From Chromobacterium sinusclupearum (GTDB lineage: Bacteria; Pseudomonadota; Gammaproteobacteria; Burkholderiales; Chromobacteriaceae), in contig NZ_PPTF01000029.1 in the NCBI RefSeq assembly GCF_002902845.1, positions 1 to 64,000 on the forward strand: a stretch of 64,000 nt of DNA, in the 5' to 3' direction. The notes beneath the pieces are model-generated. The model made no database searches. It saw nothing but the letters and a program-made list of their open reading frames with translations, and was not told the origin of the DNA. How positions within the stretch are numbered: the first letter of the stretch is position 1; the number at the start of each line of letters is the position of its first letter. This document shows, piece by piece, positions 25,985-34,158 of this stretch. The translations under genes were made by a program, and so were the position numbers.

Positions 25985-27091
25985 TTACGCCTGCTGTTGC
26001 AGCGTCGGGTAGTCGGTGTAGCCGTGCGCGTCGCCGCCGTAGAAGGTTTCCGCTTGCGGCGGATTCAGCGGAGCGTTCTGTTTCAGCCTCTCCACCAGAT
26101 CCGGGTTGGAAATATAGCTGCGGCCAAACGCGGCGGCGTCGATATAGCCTTGCTTGATCAGGGTTTCCGCTTTCTCCGCGGTGTAGCCGCCGGCGCCGAT
26201 GATCACGCCGGGGTAGCGCTTGCGCAGCTCGGCGCGGAAAGTGTCGTCCAGCTTGGGGCCGCCGGCCCAGTCCGGTTCGGAGATGTGCAGGAAGGCCAGC
26301 TTGCGCTTGGCCAGCTGTTCGGCCAGATACAGCGCCATTTCCAGCTGGTCGGTATTGGAGACGCCGTTGAAAATGCCCAGCGGCGAGATCCGGATGCCCA
26401 CATGGTCGGCGTCCCACTCGGCCACCACCGCGTCCACCGCTTCCAGCAGGAAGCGCGCGCGGTTTTCCACGCTGCCGCCGTACTGGTCGGTGCGGACGTT
26501 GGCGGCTGGCGACAGGAACTGGTCCAGCAGGTAGCCGTGGGCGCCGTGGATTTCCACCAAGTCGAAACCGGCGCGGCGGGCGTTGTCCGTGGCGCGGCGG
26601 TAGTCTTCCAGAATGTCGGCGATTTCCTCGGTTTCCAGCGCGCGCGGGGTATCGCACTGCTCGCGCACCAGGCTGCCGTCGGCGGCGCGGATATTGGTGC
26701 GGCTGTCGGCCTGGATGGCGGACGGACCGACTGGCGCGTCGCCGTTAGGCTGCAGCGAGCGGTGCGAGATGCGTCCGGTGTGCCACAGTTGCAGCGCGAT
26801 CTTGCCGCCGGCCTGGTGCACGGCTGCGGTGACTTCGCTCCAGGCGCGCACTTGTTCTTCGCTGTAGATGCCCGGCGCGCCGGCGTAACCCTTGGCGGTC
26901 GGCGAAATGTGGGTGCCTTCGGCCACGATCAGGCCGGCGCTGGCGCGCTGGCGGTAGTACTCCTTGGCCAGCGGGCCGGGCACGTCGCCCGGTTCGATAT
27001 TGCGCAGGCGGGTCAGCGGGGCCATCGCCACGCGGTTGGCCAGGGTAACGGCGCCCACGGTCAGCGGGGTGAACAGTTTGTCGGCGTGCAT
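25985..27091 (-). CDS. nemA: Old yellow enzyme, N-ethylmaleimide reductase type
   Basis: A 368-residue FMN-dependent TIM-barrel. It has the substrate-binding pair in [23 protein letters not shown] at the N-terminus, GVRI-type active-site segment and [11 protein letters not shown] near the C-terminus. It reduces electrophilic alkenes, N-ethylmaleimide, nitro compounds and quinones with NAD(P)H. It follows the nitroreductase by about 33 bp and belongs to the nemR-nitroreductase-nemA cluster, whose promoters carry NemR boxes. Confidence 0.93.
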   Translation of the reverse strand: MHADKLFTPLTVGAVTLANRVAMAPLTRLRNIEPGDVPGPLAKEYYRQRASAGLIVAEGTHISPTAKGYAGAPGIYSEEQVRAWSEVTAAVHQAGGKIALQLWHTGRISHRSLQPNGDAPVGPSAIQADSRTNIRAADGSLVREQCDTPRALETEEIADILEDYRRATDNARRAGFDLVEIHGAHGYLLDQFLSPAANVRTDQYGGSVENRARFLLEAVDAVVAEWDADHVGIRISPLGIFNGVSNTDQLEMALYLAEQLAKRKLAFLHISEPDWAGGPKLDDTFRAELRKRYPGVIIGAGGYTAEKAETLIKQGYIDAAAFGRSYISNPDLVERLKQNAPLNPPQAETFYGGDAHGYTDYPTLQQQA

Positions 27092-27124
27092 GTTTTCTTC
27101 CTTTTGAAGTCTATTGCGTTGGGC

Positions 27125-27865
27125 TTACTGATCGAATCCAAATCCCTGGGCGCGCGCAACCGGCGCAACCTGCGGATAGTAAACTTGGCGGTAGAAACGC
27201 GCGATGCTGTTTGACCACGGTTCGCCGTCGGCGCGGCCTATCTCCTGCCAGTGGCGGCGCAGCGTTTCGTCGTAGGCCGCGATGTGATTGGCCAGCTCGC
27301 CGGCCTGGTAGCGTTCGCGGTGCACGAAGCTCGGGCGCGGCAGGCGCGGCTTTTGTTGGCTGTCGTGCTGGATGTGGCCGATCACCAGCCCGGCCAGCGG
27401 AAAGGTCAGCTCCGGCAGCTCCAGCAGTTCAATCATGGCCTGCGGGTCGCGGCGGATGCCGCCGATCGGTACCACGCCCAGGCCGGCGGCGTGCGCGGCG
27501 GTCATCAGATTGCCCAGGGCGATGCCGGCATCCACGCCGCCGACGGCGAAGGCCTCGACGCTGTTGTGAATCACCTGCTGTTCACCAGCCATTTCGACGC
27601 CGACCCGGGTCTTGTGGAAGTCCATCACCACGGCGATGAATACCGGCGCCTGGGCGATCCAAGGCTGGCCGCCGGCGATTTCGGCAATGCGCTTGCGGCG
27701 CGCCGCATCCTGCACCACCACCAGGGAGACCTGTTGGCCGTTGATCGAAGTCGGGCCTTTCCAGGCCGCGTCCAGAATCGCATCCAGCATTTCCGGCGCG
27801 ACCGCTTTGTCCTGATAGCTGCGCACGCTGCGGTGTTCATGCATCAGTTGCAGGGTTTCGTTCAT
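27125..27865 (-). CDS. NfsA/Frp-type nitroreductase
   Basis: A 246-residue FMN flavoprotein. HRSVRSYQDK at the N-terminus contacts the FMN phosphate, and PTSINGQQ, GLGVVPIGGIR and LVIGHI are family signatures. It performs NAD(P)H-dependent two-electron reduction of quinones and nitroaromatics. The ATG at 27865 has TGGAGTCC upstream; the longer open frame runs through the NemR box and is rejected. It sits between nemR and nemA, which differs from the E. coli nemR-nemA-gloA order. Confidence 0.9.
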   Translation of the reverse strand: MNETLQLMHEHRSVRSYQDKAVAPEMLDAILDAAWKGPTSINGQQVSLVVVQDAARRKRIAEIAGGQPWIAQAPVFIAVVMDFHKTRVGVEMAGEQQVIHNSVEAFAVGGVDAGIALGNLMTAAHAAGLGVVPIGGIRRDPQAMIELLELPELTFPLAGLVIGHIQHDSQQKPRLPRPSFVHRERYQAGELANHIAAYDETLRRHWQEIGRADGEPWSNSIARFYRQVYYPQVAPVARAQGFGFDQ

Positions 27866-27882
27866 GATGGACTCCATTTGAG

Positions 27883-27897
27883 TAGACCAGTCGTCTA
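27883..27897. promoter_or_regulatory. NemR box before nitroreductase-nemA
   Basis: TAGACCAGTCGTCTA matches the E. coli NemR box TAGACC-N2-4-GTCTA exactly, with 4 central bases. It lies 18 bp upstream of the nitroreductase ATG, inside the probable promoter. An identical copy precedes nemR. Confidence 0.85.
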
Positions 27898-27938
27898 GTT
27901 TTTGTTTCAAGAAAACCCGCCAGTCGAGGCGGGGTTCG

Positions 27939-28556
27939 CTATCGCTTGCAACTGGCGCTATCGGGCTGCACCAGCATGGTTTCAGTCAATTTGTAGGCGT
28001 TGAGCATGGGTTCCTGCGAGCGCAGCACCTTGTACAGCAGGGCGCTGCCCACCCACAGGCTGTACAGGCTGGCCGCCAGCTCATCCGGCTCCAGATACGT
28101 GCACAAGCTGCCCTCCTGCTGGCCGCGGCGAATGGCGTCGGCTAGGCGGTGGATCACTCTGCCCATGCCCTCGGCCAACATCTCACGCATCGGTTCGGAC
28201 AGGTCGGACACTTCCGCCGCCAGCTTCACCGCCAGGCAGGTGTGGCTGTGTTCGGCGCAGCGGTGGTTGTTTACCCAGCCCTGGAAATATGTCAGCAGGC
28301 AATCGCGGGCATGGCCGGCCTCCGGCCGCAGCAACAGAACCAGTCTTTCGTCGTAGTTCAGGAAATAGCGGCGCAGCATTTCCACGCCATAGCCTTCCTT
28401 GGACGGAAAGTAATGGTAGAACGAACCCTTGGGCACGCCGGCGCAGGACAGGATTTCCGCCAGTCCGACGGCGGCGAAACCCTTGCCCTGGATGATCGCT
28501 TCTCCAGTGGCAAGCAGGTGCTCGCGGGTGTCTGCGGTGTGGTTGGCTCGTGACAT
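27939..28556 (-). CDS. nemR: TetR-family electrophile-sensing repressor NemR
   Basis: The protein has 205 residues. The TetR helix-turn-helix is at about 28-50 (GLAEILSCAGVPKGSFYHYFPSK region). The ligand domain has cysteines C86, C100 and C107; the C100/C107 pair (RCAEHSHTC) lies where E. coli NemR has its redox-active Cys106 neighbourhood. Oxidation or alkylation releases the repressor. The start at 28556 gives the usual N-terminus; the longer frame runs into the operator. It lies 73 bp upstream of the nitroreductase and is autoregulated by a NemR box. Confidence 0.9.
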   Translation of the reverse strand: MSRANHTADTREHLLATGEAIIQGKGFAAVGLAEILSCAGVPKGSFYHYFPSKEGYGVEMLRRYFLNYDERLVLLLRPEAGHARDCLLTYFQGWVNNHRCAEHSHTCLAVKLAAEVSDLSEPMREMLAEGMGRVIHRLADAIRRGQQEGSLCTYLEPDELAASLYSLWVGSALLYKVLRSQEPMLNAYKLTETMLVQPDSASCKR

Positions 28557-28570
28557 GTGTTGGATACTAC

Positions 28571-28585
28571 TAGACCAGTCGTCTA
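28571..28585. promoter_or_regulatory. NemR box before nemR (autoregulation)
   Basis: TAGACCAGTCGTCTA, identical in all 15 bases and several flanking bases to the box before the nitroreductase, lies 14 bp before the nemR ATG. Confidence 0.85.
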
Positions 28586-28636
28586 GTTTCAAGCGCGCGA
28601 TGTCGCATGCGATGATTGTGTTGTGTTTTCACACCT

Positions 28637-28759
28637 ATGCAGACACTTCAGGCCAAGGCCAAGGCCATGGCGCGCGGCAAGCTTGACCTTGCCATGGCAT
28701 CCTCCTACAACCAGCTCAGCGCCTTCCTGTCGCAAGAGAATGGCGTCCCCATGAGTTGA
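28637..28759 (+). CDS. Possible 40-residue peptide or gene remnant
   Basis: An ATG-to-TGA frame encodes a helical, Ala-rich peptide (LQAKAKAMARGKLDLAMASS in its first half). No clear binding site precedes it. It ends 18 bp before the metallophosphoesterase start and could be a leader peptide, an internal remnant of an older gene, or chance. Confidence 0.25.
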   Translation: MQTLQAKAKAMARGKLDLAMASSYNQLSAFLSQENGVPMS

Positions 28760-28777
28760 CGGTGATAGGAGCTGGCG

Positions 28778-29734
28778 ATGTCAGAACACGAATCGGTTGC
28801 GGAAGACGAGACGCCGGATGCCGGCCGCCGTGAAACGCTGGGTTGTCTGGCGGCTTGGTCAGGCGCGGCGCTGGTGTGGACGCTGGTGGGCGGCGTGCCA
28901 AAAGCGCAGGCCGCCGGGGCTGCCGGGAGCGGCGCGAACGGTTTCAGCTTCGTCCAGATCAGCGACACGCATCTGGGCTTCCATCGCGAAGCCAATCCAG
29001 ACGTGCCAGGCAGCCTGCGTCGAGCCATCGCCGATATCAATGCCTTAAGTCAGCCGCCGGCCTTTGTGGTGCATACCGGCGATGTCAGCCATTTGTCGAA
29101 GCCGGAAGAGTTCGACTTGGGCCGACAGATGTTCAAGGACATCCGTGTCGACCGCGTGCACACCATACCAGGCGAGCACGATGCGCTGGATGACGGCTTG
29201 TCCGGCTATCTGAAGTTTTTCGATCACGACGGCAAGGGGCGGGCTTGGTACAGCTTCGATCAGGGCGGCGTTCATTTCGTCGCGCTGAACAATGTGCTGA
29301 ATTTCTCCACCAGCCGGCTGGCGGCGCTGGGCGATGAGCAACTGGCCTGGCTCAAGCAGGATCTGGCCGGCGTATCGCGCTCCACGCCGATAGTCGTGCT
29401 GGCGCACATCCCCTTGTGGACCATTTATGAACAGTGGGGCTGGGGCACGGCCGATGCCGATCAAGTGCTGGCCCTGCTGCGGCCGTTCGGTTCGGTAACC
29501 GTGCTCAACGGGCATATTCACCAAGTGATGCAGAAGGTGGAAGGCCATGTCGCTTTCCATACCGCCCGCTCGCTCGCCTATCCGTTGCCGACGCCGGGGC
29601 AAGCCGGATTCGGCGAGCCGGCGCCGGTCAAGGTGCCGGCCGGAGAGCTGGGCAAGCTGCTGGGGACGCGGCAGATCACGGTGGTGCCTGGCAGCAGCCT
29701 GCTGGCCTTGGTGGATACGCCGCTCGATCATTGA
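28778..29734 (+). CDS. Exported calcineurin-like metallophosphoesterase
   Basis: The protein has 318 residues. The N-terminus has a Tat-like twin arginine (GRRETLGCLA) before a hydrophobic stretch ending AQA. Metal motifs follow: ISDTH, HTGDVSH, PGEHD (Glu where GNHD normally has Asn), VLAHIPL and NGHIHQ. This makes it a dinuclear phosphoesterase of the CpdA-like clan, probably periplasmic; the substrate is unknown. GATAGGAGCTGGCG precedes the ATG. A cupredoxin gene follows after 58 bp and is probably co-transcribed. Confidence 0.87.
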   Translation: MSEHESVAEDETPDAGRRETLGCLAAWSGAALVWTLVGGVPKAQAAGAAGSGANGFSFVQISDTHLGFHREANPDVPGSLRRAIADINALSQPPAFVVHTGDVSHLSKPEEFDLGRQMFKDIRVDRVHTIPGEHDALDDGLSGYLKFFDHDGKGRAWYSFDQGGVHFVALNNVLNFSTSRLAALGDEQLAWLKQDLAGVSRSTPIVVLAHIPLWTIYEQWGWGTADADQVLALLRPFGSVTVLNGHIHQVMQKVEGHVAFHTARSLAYPLPTPGQAGFGEPAPVKVPAGELGKLLGTRQITVVPGSSLLALVDTPLDH

Positions 29735-29792
29735 GACCCTGTTCAGATTTTTTTACCGTCAGCGGCCGAGTTCTGCCGGATGGGGAGATGGC

Positions 29793-30113
29793 ATGAATGT
29801 TTGGAAAATGGGCGGGCTATTGAGCGTCTGCCTGGCCGCCGCAGCCTGGGCAGACAAAGGACCGCAGGTAGTGGATATCAGCAAGTTCGCCTTCACGCCG
29901 AAGGAAATCACGGTGGCGCCTGGCTCGAAAGTGGTGTGGATCAATCACGACGAAGTCCCGCATACGGTGTCCGGCCGCGACAAATCTTTTGTCTCCAAGG
30001 CGCTGGACACCGATGACCGCTACGAACATGTCTTCGACAAGGAGGGCGACTACGCCTATTTCTGCGCCGTGCACCCGTATATGACTGGCGTGGTGCACGT
30101 GCGCAAGCCCTGA
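29793..30113 (+). CDS. Periplasmic cupredoxin (plastocyanin/amicyanin type)
   Basis: The protein has 106 residues. Signal peptide NVWKMGGLLSVCLAAAAWA is followed by an eight-strand cupredoxin domain. Type 1 copper ligands are visible: His in EVPHTVSG and Cys-x2-His-x2-Met in FCAVHPYMTG (the short amicyanin-like loop). It is presumably an electron carrier in the periplasm. It has GGGGAGATGGC before the ATG. With the upstream metallophosphoesterase it forms a two-gene operon. Confidence 0.9.
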   Translation: MNVWKMGGLLSVCLAAAAWADKGPQVVDISKFAFTPKEITVAPGSKVVWINHDEVPHTVSGRDKSFVSKALDTDDRYEHVFDKEGDYAYFCAVHPYMTGVVHVRKP

Positions 30114-30139
30114 GCGCTTCATTCTTCATGACCTGAGAG

Positions 30140-30167
30140 GCGGCTTCCGGATGTGAAGCCGCTTTTT
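30140..30167 (+). terminator. Intrinsic terminator after the cupredoxin gene
   Basis: GCGGCTTC / GAAGCCGC with a 7-base loop, followed by TTTTT, lies between convergent genes. Confidence 0.88.
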
Positions 30168-30183
30168 CATGCGCGGGTGAATT

Positions 30184-30714
30184 TCAGTTCAGCATCTTGT
30201 ACAGGATCGTGGTGGCATTCAGCTTTTCGCCGCGGCCATCGAGCGCGAAGCCTGGGATCGTGCCGGCGGCTTGATAGCCGAGCGAGCGGTACAGCAGCTC
30301 GGCCTTGTCGCCGCTGGCGGTGTCCAGCGTCAGCAGGCTGCGGCCACGCGCTTGCGCGTGTTGTTCCAGTTCAAGCATCAGCGCGCGGGCGATGCCCTGG
30401 CGGCGGTGGCGCGGATGCACCAAAAGTTTGCCTACCTCGGCGCGATGAGGCTGGTTGGGCGGGGTGTCGCAGTCGAGCTGCACGCTGCCGGCCAGTTCGC
30501 CATCCAGCAGCGCCGCCAGCAACAATCGCCCGCCGCCGGCAACGCCGGGCAAGGTTTTGTCGCGCCAGAAGGCGGCGGCGCGTTCTAGGGAAAACGGCAG
30601 CACGAAATGGATGCTGGCGCCGTCATGCACGCAGGCGTGCAGCAGTTCGGCCAGTTCCGGCAGCAGGGCGGCTGCGGGCTCGGCGTCGAGCGCGAGGATG
30701 TCCAGTTGCGGCAT
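30184..30714 (-). CDS. GNAT-family N-acetyltransferase
   Basis: The protein has 176 residues with a single GNAT fold. Strand 4 and the acetyl-CoA loop are seen as VGKLLVHPRHRRQGIARALM (Q/RxxGxG/A). LLTLDTASGDKAELLYRSLGY and ATTILYKML complete the fold. The substrate is unknown. CAGGAAGAGAAG lies before the ATG at 30714; the longer frame reading through the upstream terminator is rejected. Confidence 0.88.
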   Translation of the reverse strand: MPQLDILALDAEPAAALLPELAELLHACVHDGASIHFVLPFSLERAAAFWRDKTLPGVAGGGRLLLAALLDGELAGSVQLDCDTPPNQPHRAEVGKLLVHPRHRRQGIARALMLELEQHAQARGRSLLTLDTASGDKAELLYRSLGYQAAGTIPGFALDGRGEKLNATTILYKMLN

Positions 30715-30763
30715 CTTGCTTCTTCTCTTCCTGTGGGCGTGATCGCGCCGAATAAGCAAGAAA

Positions 30764-30786
30764 CAGGCCCGGTTTCCCGGGCCTGG
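30764..30786 (-). terminator. Intrinsic terminator after the Pro-rich gene
   Basis: CAGGCCCGG / CCGGGCCTG with a short loop, followed on the minus strand by TTTCTT, starts 15 bp past the stop at 30801. Confidence 0.8.
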
Positions 30787-30800
30787 CGCGGCGTCTTCGA

Positions 30801-31130
30801 TCAAGGATCGGGCGGTCTGGGCAGCGGCTGCGCGTCCGGGATGTCCGGCGCGCCGCGCTGGGCTTCCACCTTGTTCACCACCGGCGCCGCTTCCGGCCGC
30901 CAGCTGTTGCCGCCTTTTTTCACCGGCGGCAGGGCCGGCCGGCTGGGCGGCTTCCATGCCGTGACGGGCGTCGGCAAATGGACGATGGGCTGGGTGGGCA
31001 GGGCGGCCGTGGGCTTGGCTACAGCCGGCGCAGGCGCAGGCGCCTCCGCCGGCCACAGCCACCAGGCCGCGCCGCCGGCCGCCGCCGCGCTCAAGAGCAG
31101 GGCGGCAGGCCAGGCGCGGCGCGGGATCAC
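30801..31130 (-). CDS. Proline-rich membrane-anchored protein, coupled to glucoamylase
   Basis: The protein has 109 residues: a basic N-terminus, one membrane segment (about 7-25) and a Pro/Ala/Lys-rich tail without a recognisable fold. The start codon is GTG, overlapping the glucoamylase TGA (GTGA), so translation is coupled. It may be a periplasmic spacer or a small accessory of glucoamylase export, but nothing in the sequence shows a function. Confidence 0.65.
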   Translation of the reverse strand: MIPRRAWPAALLLSAAAAGGAAWWLWPAEAPAPAPAVAKPTAALPTQPIVHLPTPVTAWKPPSRPALPPVKKGGNSWRPEAAPVVNKVEAQRGAPDIPDAQPLPRPPDP

Positions 31131-33751
31131 CAGCTCACCTGATCATTCAGGTTGAGGCTGCCGCTGGCCGGGGTCTGCAGGCTGCGGTTGCCGGACAGGT
31201 TTTCCCAGGTGACGCTGCCGTCGGCGTTCTTGCGGTAGTACTTGTAGGCGATCTGCTGGCCCGCCGGCAGGTTGACGCCGTTTTGCCATACCGGGTAATT
31301 GGCCGCATCCACCGGAATGCCCAGATCGGTGTTCCAGTTGCCAAGCGCTCGTGCGTTGCCGGTGACGTAGACCTGCTGCCCCCACTGCGTGCTGGCGGTC
31401 ACATTGATGCTGACCGGCACCTCGCCGGCATTGGGCGCGGCGCGGCAGTTGTTGTAGCGGGCGCAGACCACTTGCGGGATGTCGACCACCTTGCCGGCGT
31501 GGATCGAGGCCAACAGGCTGATGTATTCGCCCATCGCCCAGTTCAGCGGCGCCATGGACTTGGTCGGTGTGCCGGGCTGGTAGCCGGCCGGCGTGGTCAC
31601 CGCCCAGCCGTCCGGCAACATGGCGCTATTGGACCAGACCTGCTCCGGCAGCATGCCCTCCGGCGTGGCCAGCAGTTTCAGCGTGGCGAAGTAGGGTTGG
31701 CCGGCGCCGCCATTGCCCTGGCGGGCGATCTCGTACATGCCGCGCTCGGCGGTGAAGATGGGCCACAGGCGGCCGGCGCCGCTGCCGTTGAAGTCGCTGC
31801 CGTCGTTGTGCTCGCCGTAGCCGTCGAAGTTGTAGCGGAACCAGGCGTTGTACGGGAGAGCAGGCGCGCCGGGCAGGGCCAGGCTTTGGCCTAGCACGCT
31901 GTCGAACACGCTGATGGTGTTGGCGATGGTCGGGTCGTTGGCGCGCTTGACGCCCATCCGCACCAGTTCCAGGAAGCCGCCGTCCACCACGCGGCGCGCG
32001 TCGTGGCTGCCGCCGCCGTTCTTGATGGTCAGGGTCTGCGGCGTATCCGGGCCGGCGGCCGGCGCGAAGCTGGCGCGGTCGGCGCCGCTGCCGGCGCGCG
32101 CGGCTGGATTGATGCGCACATAGTAGCTGCCGTTGCCGAAGCCGCCGCTGGTGGTATAGGTCCAGGCGGCGATGTTCTGCTGCCAGTAGTCGGCAGCGGA
32201 CAGGTAGCGGCCGGCGCTGGCGTCGTCGCCGTTGTTGCGGGCGATGTCGGCGGCGGCCACCAGGCCGGCAATCTCGGCGGCGATGGTGGATGGCGAGTAG
32301 CCCGAATTTTCTTCCCAGCGTTCCTGATAGCTCCACGGGCCGGTGGCGACGATGTAGTCGGCCGTCAGCTTGATTTTGGGCCACAGCGGGCTGGAGACCG
32401 ACGGCCCCAGCCGCCAGGCCAGCAGGATGGGCATGGCCTGCTCGTCCATCTGCGTGCCTTGCCAGTACGGCCAGCCGCTGACCCAGGCGTTTTGCGGGAA
32501 GCGGCCGATGCGGCTGTAGCCGGCCGCGCAGCCGGCGGCGTTGTATTCGGCCGCGCCGCAGTTGCTGGTCTGCTGCAGGGTATTGAACAGGTAATTGACC
32601 ACGGTGGTGGCGGTGGCGGTGTCGCCGGCGGTGGTCAGCGCGTTGGCGAACTTGAACAGATCGCGCGGCCAGACCAGATGGTAGCCGCCCTGGTTGGCGT
32701 CGCCCTGCGTTTCGCCCCATGGCGTGCCGATGCCGGCGATCATCGCGCCGTTGCTCTTGTCCTGCATGGTTTTCAGCGTCATCGCCGACAAGTAGTAGCG
32801 GTCGTCGGCCAGGCCGCCCTGAGTGGACAGGCCGGCGGCGTAGGCGTGCCAGGCATTGTCGTATTGCTGCTGGGCGGCGGTGAGGTCCGAACCCAGCGAG
32901 GCGGCGGCGCTATTGATCGCATCGGCTTGGCTCTTGCCGAAGCCCAGCGCCATGTCGAAGGACACGCTGGTGGCGTTCGGGTCGCCCAGGTCCAGCCAGC
33001 CGGTCTGCGCCACGTTGCCGTTGCTGGCGGAGCTGAAGGTCCAGTCCATATTGTTGTCGCCGCTGCCCACCAGATCGGTCCAGCCGTCGCTCTGGCCGAC
33101 GAAGCCGTTGGACAGCATGGGTTGGCCGTTGACCGTTTTCCATGGCTGGCTGGCCATCAGCGCGGAGGCGCGGCTGTTGTGGCTGGCGGCCAGGGCGTAG
33201 CCGCCGACGGCGGCCACCGTTTGGGCGGTGTTGCCGCTGCCGGCGTTGTCCAGATAAGGCTTGAACAGCACGTAAAGGTTGAAGTCGCCCACGGTGTGGC
33301 CGTTCAGCGCGGTGAAGGTGACGCGCTGGATCAGCGTGTCATGGTTGGGGTCGGCGAAGATGCGCTTGCTGATCTGCCAGTTGTGGCCGGCGTTGCCGGT
33401 GCTGGCGACCCAGCTCATGGTGCGCGTGTCGCTCTGGCTGGCAGAGTAAGCCTGGCGTTTCTCCTCGTCGACGAAGGTCTTGCCCGCGTCGCCCACCAAA
33501 AATTGCAGATCGACAGACTCCGGCGTGTCCAGCACCGGGTAGTACACCTCGGACACGATGCCGCGGTAGCCGGTGAAGTAGACCTTGGACGGGCTGCCCA
33601 CGGCGGTGCCGAGGAAGGATTTGGCCGCTGGGCCGCGCGCCGGGGTGTCGCCGGGGGCGCCGAAGGCCTCTCCGGCATGGGCAAACGGACTGAACAGGCT
33701 GGCGATCAAAACGCCGAGCAGGACTGGGCGTGTCAGGGACGGGTAGGGCAT
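31127..33751 (-). CDS. Secreted glucoamylase (GH15) with C-terminal starch-binding domain (CBM20)
   Basis: The protein has 874 residues. The signal peptide ends near PFAHA. A beta-sandwich N-terminal domain (about 35-280) is followed by the (alpha/alpha)6 barrel with GYHLVWPRDLFKFA, the general-acid region ERWEENSGYSPSTIAAEIAG and the general-base region MLPEQVWSN. The last 100 residues form a CBM20 domain (TQWGQQVYVTGNARALGNWN). It releases glucose from starch or glycogen outside the cell. The start at 33751 follows GTGGAGACAATCACC. The Pro-rich gene is coupled downstream. Confidence 0.94.
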   Translation of the reverse strand: MPYPSLTRPVLLGVLIASLFSPFAHAGEAFGAPGDTPARGPAAKSFLGTAVGSPSKVYFTGYRGIVSEVYYPVLDTPESVDLQFLVGDAGKTFVDEEKRQAYSASQSDTRTMSWVASTGNAGHNWQISKRIFADPNHDTLIQRVTFTALNGHTVGDFNLYVLFKPYLDNAGSGNTAQTVAAVGGYALAASHNSRASALMASQPWKTVNGQPMLSNGFVGQSDGWTDLVGSGDNNMDWTFSSASNGNVAQTGWLDLGDPNATSVSFDMALGFGKSQADAINSAAASLGSDLTAAQQQYDNAWHAYAAGLSTQGGLADDRYYLSAMTLKTMQDKSNGAMIAGIGTPWGETQGDANQGGYHLVWPRDLFKFANALTTAGDTATATTVVNYLFNTLQQTSNCGAAEYNAAGCAAGYSRIGRFPQNAWVSGWPYWQGTQMDEQAMPILLAWRLGPSVSSPLWPKIKLTADYIVATGPWSYQERWEENSGYSPSTIAAEIAGLVAAADIARNNGDDASAGRYLSAADYWQQNIAAWTYTTSGGFGNGSYYVRINPAARAGSGADRASFAPAAGPDTPQTLTIKNGGGSHDARRVVDGGFLELVRMGVKRANDPTIANTISVFDSVLGQSLALPGAPALPYNAWFRYNFDGYGEHNDGSDFNGSGAGRLWPIFTAERGMYEIARQGNGGAGQPYFATLKLLATPEGMLPEQVWSNSAMLPDGWAVTTPAGYQPGTPTKSMAPLNWAMGEYISLLASIHAGKVVDIPQVVCARYNNCRAAPNAGEVPVSINVTASTQWGQQVYVTGNARALGNWNTDLGIPVDAANYPVWQNGVNLPAGQQIAYKYYRKNADGSVTWENLSGNRSLQTPASGSLNLNDQVSW

Positions 33752-34043
33752 GGTGATTGTCTCCACTTTGTAGTACGGCAGGTTGACCTACGGATAAAAG
33801 TCTTACCGAATGCCGATGTAATTTTGTTACGGACTATAGCAAAAGGCGGAGAGCAGCATTTGTTCTAGTTCAAACGCTAGTTTTATTTTTAGTGATCAAC
33901 AATGGCGCAGATGGCGGCAAAGTTGCCTCAAATTGGTGCCTTATCTGAGCGGATTGCTGGCAATGTCTAAAGGGTGACTGCAGGTGGACTGCAGGTGGGC
34001 TGCTGCAAAATGACAACAGCGTTAGCATGGGGAAAGTAATTTT

Positions 34044-34072
34044 CTGACAATGATCAATTAAAGATGTATTAT
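34044..34072 (+). promoter_or_regulatory. hmp promoter P1
   Basis: -35 CTGACA (34044-34049), 17-bp spacer, -10 TATTAT (34067-34072). The -10 lies inside the first NsrR box, the usual geometry for repression. Confidence 0.6.
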
Positions 34073-34083
34073 TTGTACATCTT
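34061..34083. promoter_or_regulatory. NsrR box 1 (hmp)
   Basis: AAGATGTA-N7-TACATCTT is a 23-bp dyad that fits the 11-1-11 NsrR consensus (AAGATGYATTT-N-AAATRCATCTT) closely; the outer 8 bases on each side are perfect inverted repeats. Confidence 0.85.
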
Positions 34084-34085
34084 AT

Positions 34086-34114
34086 CCGCCGCGATGGCAT
34101 GTGGCGGTTTTTTT
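34086..34114 (+). terminator. Terminator-like hairpin inside the hmp leader
   Basis: CCGCCGC / GTGGCGG (one G-U pair) with an 8-base loop, followed directly by seven T. It lies between the two NsrR boxes, downstream of P1, so it could end P1 transcripts after about 35 bases. Confidence 0.55.
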
Positions 34115-34123
34115 GGATCGTTA

Positions 34124-34146
34124 AAGATGTATTTTTTAAGAATCTT
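34124..34146. promoter_or_regulatory. NsrR box 2 (hmp)
   Basis: AAGATGTATTT-T-TTAAGAATCTT has a perfect left half-site and a weaker right half. The 13-base stretch TTAAAGATGTATT is a direct repeat of that at box 1, 63 bp upstream. It ends 12 bp before the hmp ATG. Confidence 0.65.
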
Positions 34147-34158
34147 AAGGAGTCCTGC

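Larger units (their letters stand above)
33752..34158. other. Divergent regulatory region, glucoamylase and hmp
   Basis: No gene. The left part is AT-rich and holds the glucoamylase promoter; no operator was recognised. The right part has two NsrR boxes, a sigma-70-like promoter and a terminator-like hairpin, all listed separately. Confidence 0.6.

Noticed and set aside
32003-33868. 621-codon open frame antisense to glucoamylase
   Set aside because: Low-complexity Ala/Gly/Val composition typical of an antisense shadow; the GH15 gene is complete.
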